Source: Hymenobacter persicinus (GTDB lineage Bacteria; Bacteroidota; Bacteroidia; Cytophagales; Hymenobacteraceae). From it: 41,364 bases of DNA. Location: assembly GCF_004167665.1 (NCBI RefSeq), contig NZ_SEWE01000037.1, positions 1 to 41,364 on the forward strand. The letters are read 5' to 3'. The translations under genes were made by a program, and so were the position numbers. Positions 36,201 to 41,364 of the stretch are shown piece after piece; within the stretch, counting starts at the first letter, position 1, and every line of letters begins with the position of its first letter. The notes beneath the pieces were generated by a model that worked only from the letters and a program-made list of their open reading frames with translations, was not told the origin of the DNA and did no database searches.

Positions 36201-36256
36201 TCCGGTGAGCTTTCCAGTTCCTCAATTCCCTTCCAGTACTTAGGCGACTCTTGCAT
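33221..36256 (-). CDS. actB: Alternative complex III subunit ActB, iron-sulfur protein
   Basis: 1011 residues. An internal twin-arginine signal, RRDFLKLMG at 48-56, is typical of ActB and implies Tat export. Residues ~60-700 are the molybdopterin-oxidoreductase-like fold, which in ACIII carries no molybdenum. The C-terminal third is the ferredoxin-like part: CIGCGSCVIGC (~748), CQHCNHAPCETVC (~823), CVGTRYCANNCP (~855), CSFC (~914) and CAQSCP (~944), enough for four clusters as known for the family. It carries electrons from the quinol subunit to the hemes. It lies 102 bases after actA. Confidence 0.95.
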   Translation of the reverse strand: MQESPKYWKGIEELESSPEFVKTAFSEFGEFLPMKEAYGTSDATVAPRRDFLKLMGFGIAAATLASCEAPVRKAIPYLNKPEEVDPGIANFYASTYFNGTDYNSVLVKTREGRPIKLEGNPESPITRGGLSARAQASVLNLYDGNRLQHFAIKGQKAATDKVDQEIRTKLAGLGGRRVAIVSNTIISPTTKKVIAEFAARYPNTQHVQYDVNSSSALLQANGGVLPAYDFSKANVIVSLGADFLGTWLSPVEFAKQYITNRKVSNEKKTMSRHFQFETALSLTGSNADVRVPVKPSEMGTVARELYGEIVGGGATSNARLKKAAAELKAAGSAGLVVSGSNDPAVQTLVAAINQALGSAAVDLANPSMIRQGNDAQMVQLVNDMNSGAVGAVIFYNANPAYDHPLADKVKTGIAKVPLSISFNDRLDETGSLCYYACPDHNYLESWNDYEPKRGYLSLAQPVISPLYATRQAQDSLLTWAGNPQTYYNYLKASWRGITGGDAKAWDKAVHDGVAMGTLSAAPAPMAASMSAQQAVSALSAAPKGSGVELALYEKVGVGTGTVEGNNPWLQELPDPVSKATWGNYVAVPREMAVAQKWEQGDVLKVTANGKSIELPVLIQPGQANGTVSIAIGYGREMAGKVGDKVGANAYPLASMNGNNIVYSNTVTLEKTGAESPIAQTQTHHTIMDRRPVVQESTLAQYIKNPKEVTEYEKIATPEGLEAPNKVSLWDDYEYKNHHWGMAIDLNSCIGCGSCVIGCQVENNIAVVGKQEVINRREMHWMRIDRYYSSDHHKDEFEKEGKLATYASMEDPSDNPSVIFQPMLCQHCNHAPCETVCPVLATTHSSEGLNQMTYNRCVGTRYCANNCPYKVRRFNWFSYTSNEKFENVNGHMFTDLGRMVLNPDVTVRARGVMEKCSFCVQRIQLGKLEAKKEKRRPKDGEVVTACAQSCPTEAIVFGDMRDPETRISKLLRREDGERAFHVLDSINVQPNITYLTKIRNVEKSNFFAEENA

Positions 36257-36323
36257 CTTGTGTTGGTAGTCGGGGTATTTTAATAGAGAAATGAGAAGAA
36301 AGCCGGACCGATTAAACTCGTTC

Positions 36324-36343
36324 AGTGCTTCCTTCTCAGCACT
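36324..36343. repeat. Small hairpin between actA and actB
   Basis: AGTGCT (36324-36329) and AGCACT (36338-36343) form a 6-bp stem with an eight-base loop, near the start of the 102-base spacer read on the minus strand. The rest of the spacer shows no gene or promoter I can support. Confidence 0.35.
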
Positions 36344-36358
36344 CAGTACTTTTTCAGA

Positions 36359-37699
36359 TTAGTAGTGGCACTTCGAGCATTCCGTACCGCCGTTCGACGA
36401 TACCGTGAATGGAGCAGCGCCGTTGGCCGTCTCGTGCAACTTCACGAGGTTGTTGTAGTAGCCGTTGCCCTTCGTGTTGAGGGGCGTCTCGCGGTGGCAG
36501 TTGATGCACCAGCCCATGGTCAGGGCCGAGTACTGGTACACTACTTCCATGTTCTGGATCGGGCCGTGGCAGGTCTGGCACTCAATGCCGCCCACCTGGG
36601 TGTGCTGGCTGTGGTTGAAGTAGGCCAGATCGGGCAGGTTGTGAATGCGTACCCACTGGATGGGCTGCTTCCGCTCGATAGCACGGTAGATTTTCTTAAT
36701 CTCGGGCGACTCCGTCTTGATCTGCGAGTGGCAGTTCATGCAGATGTTGGCCGAAGGAATGTTGGCCGACTTGCTCTTGTATACCGACGTGTGGCAGTAG
36801 GCGCAGTTGATCTGATGCTCGCCGGCGTGCAGCTTGTGCGAGAAGGCAATCGGCTGGGTGGGCTGGTAGCCCTGGGTCAGACCGATGGCCATCACGCCCT
36901 GCACCGACTCGTACAGTACCACGAGGGCAAACAGGCCGACGGCCAGCCCGCGCACCACCGGCGACTTGTAGATCTTGGCGAAGTCGAAGCGCTGCTCGAT
37001 CAGCTCTACGTCGCGACCGTCGAGGTCTTTGCGGCCGCGGAGCACGTCCTTCATGATGTTGGCGATGATAACCAGCGTTACCACCATCACAATCAGCACC
37101 ACTACCAGCACGATCAGCAGCATGTCGACGTATTTGCCGGCACCAGCTTCACCGGTAGATGCATCAGGAGCACCAGTGTTGTCACCAGGCTTGATGCCGG
37201 TGCCCTGCGTAGAAGCCGGACCAGCCGACTTGCCTTCTTCGGCCGTGATGTACGAGACAATCGAGGTGATTTCAGCATCCGAGAGCTGGAAGCTCGGCAT
37301 CTGCTGCTTCTGGTACTGGTTGAAGAGCTTCACGGCGTAGTCGTCGCCGCTGGCTACTACTTTGCTCGAGTTCTTCACCCACGGAATGATCCAGGACAGC
37401 GGACGGCGCTTGGCGATGCCACCCAGGGCGGGGCCCACTACCACGTCGTTGACGGCGTGGCACTGGGCGCAGTTGCCTTTGAATAGGGCGTCGCCGGCCG
37501 CAATTGCGGCAGCATCACCAGTGGTTGCGCCAGCAGCGGCAGCGGGAGCAGCGGCGGCCGTAGCGCCGGGAGCCACACCTTCTTTACTCACTGCCGGAGC
37601 CGCGCCCACCGTTTGGGCCGAAGAACGACCAACGGCAGCAAACGTCAGGAACAGAGCGAGAAAGAGGTGGGAAAGAGGACGAAGTCGGATGCTATTCAT
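36359..37699 (-). CDS. actA: Alternative complex III subunit ActA, six-heme cytochrome c
   Basis: 446 residues. A signal peptide (~1-29) and an Ala/Pro linker lead to a class I cytochrome c domain with CAQCH at 77-81 and a probable axial Met134 (QQMPSF). A flexible Gly/Thr linker, two membrane segments (~191-214 and ~248-266) and a cytochrome c3-type domain follow, with five more motifs: 299-303, 320-324, 374-378, 398-402 and 441-445, the last at the extreme C-terminus. The Rhodothermus ActA has five hemes, so the N-terminal domain is an added sixth. It is the first gene of the operon, about 43 bases after the predicted transcription start. Confidence 0.95.
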   Translation of the reverse strand: MNSIRLRPLSHLFLALFLTFAAVGRSSAQTVGAAPAVSKEGVAPGATAAAAPAAAAGATTGDAAAIAAGDALFKGNCAQCHAVNDVVVGPALGGIAKRRPLSWIIPWVKNSSKVVASGDDYAVKLFNQYQKQQMPSFQLSDAEITSIVSYITAEEGKSAGPASTQGTGIKPGDNTGAPDASTGEAGAGKYVDMLLIVLVVVLIVMVVTLVIIANIMKDVLRGRKDLDGRDVELIEQRFDFAKIYKSPVVRGLAVGLFALVVLYESVQGVMAIGLTQGYQPTQPIAFSHKLHAGEHQINCAYCHTSVYKSKSANIPSANICMNCHSQIKTESPEIKKIYRAIERKQPIQWVRIHNLPDLAYFNHSQHTQVGGIECQTCHGPIQNMEVVYQYSALTMGWCINCHRETPLNTKGNGYYNNLVKLHETANGAAPFTVSSNGGTECSKCHY

Positions 37700-37747
37700 A
37701 GCACTATTTGACTGGGAAAAGGAAACGCGGGGGGTACTTCAAGGCCA

Positions 37748-37778
37748 CAAATGTAGGTCGTGAATCGCAGAGAACAAA
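37748..37778 (-). promoter_or_regulatory. Bacteroidota promoter of the act operon
   Basis: On the minus strand a -33 TTTG (forward 37775-37778), a 19-base gap and an exact -7 box TACATTTG (forward 37748-37755) match the Bacteroidota primary sigma factor consensus. The implied start lies near 37742, giving a leader of about 42 bases before actA. It is the best promoter in the window. Confidence 0.8.
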
Positions 37779-37813
37779 CCCGCCCGGCCTAATTTTCGGC
37801 TTTTGGAGCTTGT

Positions 37814-37828
37814 CTAGAATGATTCTAA
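37814..37828. promoter_or_regulatory. 7-1-7 inverted repeat resembling a Fur/PerR-type box
   Basis: CTAGAAT-G-ATTCTAA: the inner six bases on each side are perfectly inverted around one central base, the layout of Fur-family operators. It is 36 bases or more upstream of the act -33 box. The regulator is not encoded in the window, so the assignment is tentative. Confidence 0.4.
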
Positions 37829-37930
37829 AACAACCACCTACTGCGCCCTCACTCTGTCCGTCGCAGCTGCCCGGCCGGAGGGCTGCATTTAAAGCAGACT
37901 ACTACTAATAGGAGTCGGGGATGCGCCTAC

Positions 37931-37956
37931 TTTCCCTACCCGCTCGGGTAGGGAAA
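37931..37956. repeat. Perfect 11-bp palindrome in the actA-rpsF spacer
   Basis: TTTCCCTACCC (37931-37941) and GGGTAGGGAAA (37946-37956) flank GCTC. No gene ends here on either strand, so this is not an obvious terminator of a known gene; it may be the 3' end of a small RNA, or an operator. The remaining spacer 37829-38042 holds no other signal I can support. Confidence 0.6.
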
Positions 37957-38042
37957 TGTTTGCTCATTCTTATTCAGCCTCTTACCACCGACTGCTTTCG
38001 GGATATTTCGACGCTACGAATGGTATCAGGCGAAATAATGTG

Positions 38043-38050
38043 TACCTTTG
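38043..38050 (+). promoter_or_regulatory. -7 box of the rpsF-rpsR-rplI operon
   Basis: TACCTTTG matches TAnnTTTG exactly, 43 bases before the rpsF ATG. The -33 position reads TGG instead of TTTG. The leader has no Shine-Dalgarno sequence, as usual in this phylum. Confidence 0.65.
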
Positions 38051-38093
38051 CCCCCTCAATAAGTTTTTCACCCTAATTTTTTCATCCCGTCTA

Positions 38094-38474
38094 ATGGAAG
38101 TAAGAAATTACGAGACGGTCTTCATCCTGACTCCCGTGCTGAACGAGAGCCAGGTGCAAGAGACGATCGAGAAGTTCTCTCAGGTGCTTAAGGAAAATGG
38201 CGCCGACATCATTCACGCTGAAAACTGGGGCCTCAAGAAATTGGCCTACCCTATTCAGAAGAAATCGACCGGGTACTACCACCTCGTTGAATTCACTGGC
38301 TCGGGCAACATCGTTGACGTGCTCGAACTGGCCTTCCGCCGCGACGAGCGCATCATCCGCTTCCTGACCACCGTGCTCGACAAGCACGCCGTGGCTTATG
38401 GTGAGCGTCGTCGTAAGGGCGAGATGAACCAGCAGAAAGCTAAAAAAGAATCGGAAGCCGCCGTAGCACAATAA
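38094..38474 (+). CDS. rpsF: 30S ribosomal protein S6
   Basis: 126 residues from the ATG at 38094; the open frame runs further upstream, but RNYETVFILTPVL directly after this ATG is the conserved S6 start. WGLKKLAYPIQKKSTGYYHL and FRRDERIIRFLT confirm the family. The C-terminal ~25 residues are a lysine/glutamate-rich tail. S6 pairs with S18 in the platform of the small subunit, and its gene is next to rpsR as usual. Confidence 0.97.
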   Translation: MEVRNYETVFILTPVLNESQVQETIEKFSQVLKENGADIIHAENWGLKKLAYPIQKKSTGYYHLVEFTGSGNIVDVLELAFRRDERIIRFLTTVLDKHAVAYGERRRKGEMNQQKAKKESEAAVAQ

Positions 38475-38478
38475 GGAT

Positions 38479-38730
38479 ATGAGCCTCGCCAACGAAAGAA
38501 TCCACAAGCAGGACACGCGCGTTAAGTATTGCCGCTTCAAAAAAGCCGGCATCAAGTACGTGGACTACAAAGACCCGAACTTCCTGCTGAAGTTCGTGAA
38601 TGAGCAGGGCCGCATCCTGCCCCGTCGCATCACCGGCACTAGCCTGAAGTTCCAGCGCAAAGTAGCTCAGGCCGTGGCCAAAGCCCGTCACCTGGCGCTG
38701 ATGCCGTACGTAACCGATTCGCTGAAGTAA
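38479..38730 (+). CDS. rpsR: 30S ribosomal protein S18
   Basis: 83 residues. YCRFKKAGIKYVDYKD and RILPRRITGTSLKFQRKVA, then AKARHLALMPY, are the S18 signature. It has one cysteine in the N-terminal YCRF rather than the multi-cysteine zinc version. It starts four bases after the rpsF stop and binds S6 and 16S rRNA. Confidence 0.97.
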   Translation: MSLANERIHKQDTRVKYCRFKKAGIKYVDYKDPNFLLKFVNEQGRILPRRITGTSLKFQRKVAQAVAKARHLALMPYVTDSLK

Positions 38731-38750
38731 CCCCCTAACGACGACTGACC

Positions 38751-39194
38751 ATGGAAGTAATCCTGAAAGACGACGTAAAGAACCTGGGCTACAAGAACGA
38801 CATCGTTACTGTGAAGTCCGGCTACGGTCGCAACTACCTGCTCCCGCAGGGTCTGGCTATTCTGGCCGACAAATCAAACAAGAAGATCATTGCTGAGAAC
38901 GTCCGTCAGGCCGCTCACAAAGCCGAGAAGATCAAAACCGAAGCGGAAGGCGTAGCCAACCAGATCGGCGACGCCGCTTTCGACATCAAGGCGAAAGTAG
39001 GCGAGACCGGTAAGATCTTCGGTCGCGTAACCACGCTGCAGCTCGCTGAGGCCCTCAAGGCCCGCGGCATCGACGTGGACCGCAAGCGCATCTCCTTCGA
39101 TCAGGAGCCTACGGCCGCTGGTGAGTACACCGCTACCGTTAACCTGCACAAGGAAGTGAAGCACCAGGTTCGCTTTAACGTGGTAGCTGAGTAA
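38751..39194 (+). CDS. rplI: 50S ribosomal protein L9
   Basis: 147 residues. The N-terminal domain has VILKDDVKNLGYKNDIVTVK and GYGRNYLLPQGLA, the L9 signature, followed by the long connecting helix (~45-75) and the C-terminal RNA-binding domain (GKIFGRVTTLQLAEALKARG). It starts 20 bases after the rpsR stop and ends the operon at a terminator. Confidence 0.97.
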   Translation: MEVILKDDVKNLGYKNDIVTVKSGYGRNYLLPQGLAILADKSNKKIIAENVRQAAHKAEKIKTEAEGVANQIGDAAFDIKAKVGETGKIFGRVTTLQLAEALKARGIDVDRKRISFDQEPTAAGEYTATVNLHKEVKHQVRFNVVAE

Positions 39195-39212
39195 GCTTCC
39201 CCACTACGCTTT

Positions 39213-39246
39213 AAAAGCCCGACCACTCCGGTGGCCGGGCTTTTTT
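39213..39246 (+). terminator. Intrinsic terminator of the ribosomal protein operon
   Basis: GCCCG-A-CCAC (39217-39226) pairs with GTGG-C-CGGGC (39231-39240) around a TCCG loop, with one mismatch, followed by six T. It lies 19 bases after the rplI stop. Confidence 0.9.
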
Positions 39247-39323
39247 GTTGGGTTCCTCCGCCCGGGATTATCGGCTGCAGCAGGGAGTTTTACCGGCTAA
39301 ACGGTTTTCTGTTCTTTTCCCGG

Positions 39324-39341
39324 TACCTTTGGTAAACCAAA
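39324..39341 (+). promoter_or_regulatory. -7 box overlapped by a TTTGGT-AA-ACCAAA palindrome
   Basis: TACCTTTG (39324-39331) is an exact -7 box without a clear -33 element. A 14-base perfect palindrome covers 39328-39341, overlapping the box and the predicted start, so a bound regulator would block transcription. A leader of ~150 bases follows. It contains a 28-codon open frame from the ATG at 39342 that I cannot support as a gene; the rest of 39247-39488 shows nothing clear. Confidence 0.45.
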
Positions 39342-39488
39342 ATGCGGAATAATCCTGTTCACCAGGACGCGTTTGGTCCCCATCATATCCAGCTGCTGCG
39401 GACTGCCCACGGCGCTTCTTTTACCTGAAAGAGGCGGATTGAGTAGGTTGTCGGTCCGTTGGCCAGCGCATGGCCCTATTGCTTTCGA

Positions 39489-41364
39489 ATGTTTCGCACT
39501 GAAATAACGCTTACGCCCTCCCCCTCGCAGCTGCCGCTTTCGGCGCGCGTGCTCACGGTGGGCTCCTGCTTCGCCGATACCATCGGGGGGCGGCTGGCGG
39601 CCCACAAGGTCAACACCCTGGTCAACCCGTTTGGGACCGTATTCAACCCGCTTTCCGCCTGCCGGCTGCTCCGGGCCGCGGCCGGGGAGGAAATGGACTG
39701 GCAGCAGCACTTAGTGGAAGCCCGGGGCCGCTGGCAGAGCTACGACCTGCATTCCACCGTCGGGGCCGACTCCCCGGTAACCTTGCTCCAGCAGATTCGG
39801 GACGTGGTAGCGCAAACGGGCCGGTTTTTGGAAACTGCCGACGTGGTGGTGCTCACGCTAGGCACTGCTTTCGCCTACCGCTTGCTCGAAACCCAGGAGC
39901 TGGTCAGCAACTGCCACAAGGTGCCGGCCGAAAAGTTCGAAAAGGAGCTGCTCACTCCGGACGAGGTGATAAACGCCGTGGCCGAAACCCACGCCTACCT
40001 GCGCCTGAAAAACCCGAAGCTGCGCTTTATTTTGACCGTGAGCCCGGTGCGCCACCTCAAGGACACGCTGCCCCTGAACGCGGTGAGCAAGTCGGTGCTG
40101 CGCGTGGCCTGCCATTACCTGAGTGAGCTGCTGCCCGACGTATCGTATTTCCCGGCCTACGAGTTGCTGGTCGATGATTTGCGCGACTACCGCTTCTACG
40201 CCTCCGACATGCTGCACCCGTCGGAAGTGGCCGAAAACTACATCTGGGAGAAGTTTACCCGCACCTATTTCGACGCTAACTTCGGGCGCTTCCGCAAGGA
40301 CTGGGAAGCGGTGCGGCAGGCCCTGGGGCACCGGCCGCTGTACCCGGCGGCGCCCGAGCACCGGGCTTTCCTGGAAAACACCCTTGAGCGCCTGCACAAG
40401 CTGGCTGCCCAGACCGATGTGCGGCAGGAACTGCGCGAGGTGCAGCAGCAGCTGGCGGCGCTGCCAGTACCAGCTCGCCCGCAGCCAATAGCCGAGCCCG
40501 AACCGGATGATGACGAGGAGCGGATTGATATTGGAGAATCCGACGAGACGCCGGCTCCGGCCCTGCCGGCCGCCGCGCCGGAACGAAGCCGCCGGGACCA
40601 AAACCGTCGGGACCCGAACCGGCCGGCGCGCCCGGTTCCGCAGCCAGATATCCACGTTACGCCCGTTGAAATTACTGAAGTTGCGCCCGCCACGGTAGCG
40701 GAGGTAGTGCCGGTAGAGGCGACGGAAGTGGAAGTCGGCAGTCAGCTGCCCGAGCTGCCCAAGAAGAAACGTCGCTCCCGGGGTGGCGCCAAGCGTACGG
40801 CCCGCAAAAACGCCGCCCGGGCCGCGCTGGAAGCCGCGCAGCAGTCGGTGCAAAGCGTGCAGCCAGTGGCCGTGGAGGCGGTGGAAACGCAGGCTGCGGC
40901 AGTCGACATCCCGTCCGTTCTGGCGCAGCCGGAGCCGACGCCGGAAGTGCCGCTGCTGACCCAGGAGCTGGAAGTGGTGCACGAGCTACCACCCGTTGCG
41001 GAGCCTGCCCCCCGCCCTGCCCCGGTGGTGGCGGAGGTAGTACCGCCCGCGGCCACGGAAGCGCCGGCCCCGTACACCGACTGGCTGGTGCCCATGCAAA
41101 GTGCCGAAGCTGCGCCGAAGTCGGCTAAAAGGCCGAGCAAGGGCATTGTGCGCACGCCCCCAACCAAGACAAGCCGCTCGAAAGAGCCTATTGTGAAACC
41201 GCCTAAGGCCGCGGCCAAGCCAGCGGCCAAAGCTCCGGCTAAAACGACTAAAACGGTCAAATCTGCCGAAAAAGTGGCGCCCAAAGCCGCAGCCAAGCCG
41301 AAAGCTGAGCGGGCTCCGCGCCGCAAAGCAGCTTCGCCCCCGGTTCAGGATGAGGCCGCCCCGA
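39489..41364 (+). CDS. GSCFA-domain protein with basic Lys/Ala/Pro tail (3' partial)
   Basis: 625 residues are visible and the frame is open to the window end. The ATG at 39489 is the first after an in-frame stop at 39444. The GSCFA domain covers ~1-320: the literal GSCFAD at 25-30, NPFGTVFNP, LTLGTAFAY, LTVSPVRHLKD, and SDMLHPSEVAENYIW with Asp240 and His243 placed like the Asp-x-x-His of SGNH hydrolases, so an esterase or acyl-transfer role is possible but unproven. After ~350 it is low-complexity: acidic and Pro-rich, a basic KKKRRSRGG patch near 420, then Ala/Val/Glu/Pro and finally KAAAKPAAKAPAK-type repeats like histone H1. No signal peptide, so probably cytoplasmic. Confidence 0.85.
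   Translation, partial: MFRTEITLTPSPSQLPLSARVLTVGSCFADTIGGRLAAHKVNTLVNPFGTVFNPLSACRLLRAAAGEEMDWQQHLVEARGRWQSYDLHSTVGADSPVTLLQQIRDVVAQTGRFLETADVVVLTLGTAFAYRLLETQELVSNCHKVPAEKFEKELLTPDEVINAVAETHAYLRLKNPKLRFILTVSPVRHLKDTLPLNAVSKSVLRVACHYLSELLPDVSYFPAYELLVDDLRDYRFYASDMLHPSEVAENYIWEKFTRTYFDANFGRFRKDWEAVRQALGHRPLYPAAPEHRAFLENTLERLHKLAAQTDVRQELREVQQQLAALPVPARPQPIAEPEPDDDEERIDIGESDETPAPALPAAAPERSRRDQNRRDPNRPARPVPQPDIHVTPVEITEVAPATVAEVVPVEATEVEVGSQLPELPKKKRRSRGGAKRTARKNAARAALEAAQQSVQSVQPVAVEAVETQAAAVDIPSVLAQPEPTPEVPLLTQELEVVHELPPVAEPAPRPAPVVAEVVPPAATEAPAPYTDWLVPMQSAEAAPKSAKRPSKGIVRTPPTKTSRSKEPIVKPPKAAAKPAAKAPAKTTKTVKSAEKVAPKAAAKPKAERAPRRKAASPPVQDEAAP

Noticed and set aside
33149..36208. A 1019-codon open frame on the plus strand opposite actB
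   Set aside because: ActB is certain from its Tat and iron-sulfur motifs. The antisense reading is rich in Val, Gly, His and Arg with no domain, as expected from GC-rich third positions.
33221..36256. ActB as a molybdenum oxidoreductase of the formate or nitrate type
   Set aside because: The gene order actA-F, the internal Tat position and the fused four-cluster C-terminus are those of alternative complex III, whose ActB has no molybdenum cofactor.
39297..39710. A 137-codon minus-strand frame over the GSCFA start
   Set aside because: It overlaps the conserved GSCFA domain and its promoter, and shows no family resemblance.

Overview
The window reads as a high-GC chromosomal segment from a member of the phylum Bacteroidota, most likely a Hymenobacter-like cytophagalean. 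The evidence is a C-terminal type IX secretion (T9SS) sorting domain, promoters of the Bacteroidota TAnnTTTG type, start codons without obvious Shine-Dalgarno sequences, and an alternative complex III (ACIII) operon joined to an aa3-type oxidase. No phage, transposon, CRISPR array, rRNA or tRNA was seen.

Layout. (1) 1-795: 3' end of a T9SS-secreted DUF4394-type protein, followed by a bidirectional terminator. (2) 867-8284: an envelope cluster of unknown job: RDD protein (minus strand), then SpoIIM-like protein, a multispanning membrane protein, DUF4129, DUF4350, MoxR AAA+ ATPase and DUF58 protein (plus strand). (3) 8294-13031: a polytopic membrane protein with a C-terminal soluble domain (minus), a GH20 beta-N-acetylhexosaminidase and a small membrane protein (plus). 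(4) 13067-20448: a large outer-membrane beta-barrel protein and, upstream of it, an NtrY-like membrane sensor kinase whose reading frame is broken by a one-base shift near 19571-19590. (5) 20604-25917, minus strand: oxidase biogenesis and accessory operon, in transcription order ctaA, ctaB, two subunit III genes, subunit IV, SCO1/SenC, DUF420 and a small CxxC membrane protein, ending at a strong terminator. (6) 26081-37699, minus strand: actA-B-C-D-E-F followed by oxidase subunits II and I, ending at tandem hairpins. (7) 37700-38093: divergent control region. (8) 38094-39194: rpsF, rpsR, rplI with a terminator. (9) 39489 to the window end: a GSCFA-domain protein with a long Pro/Ala/Glu-rich then Lys/Ala-rich tail, cut by the window.

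How it works together. Regions 5 and 6 encode an electron path from menaquinol to oxygen. ActC and probably ActF handle quinol in the membrane, ActB carries iron-sulfur clusters, and ActA and ActE carry c-type hemes (six and one CxxCH motifs). CuA subunit II and the heme-copper subunit I finish the reaction. CtaA and CtaB make heme A, SCO1 supplies or reduces the CuA site, and DUF420 and the small CxxC protein are probable assembly factors. The whole path is laid out in two consecutive co-directional operons.

Nothing here is clearly an undescribed system. The best leads are the frameshifted kinase beside its beta-barrel neighbour, the structured control region between actA and rpsF (a 7-1-7 inverted repeat and an 11-bp perfect palindrome), the hairpins in the spacers of the respiratory operons, the 82-residue CxxC protein, and the GSCFA protein with a histone-H1-like tail. 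All functional statements are from reading motifs by eye; no database search was run.
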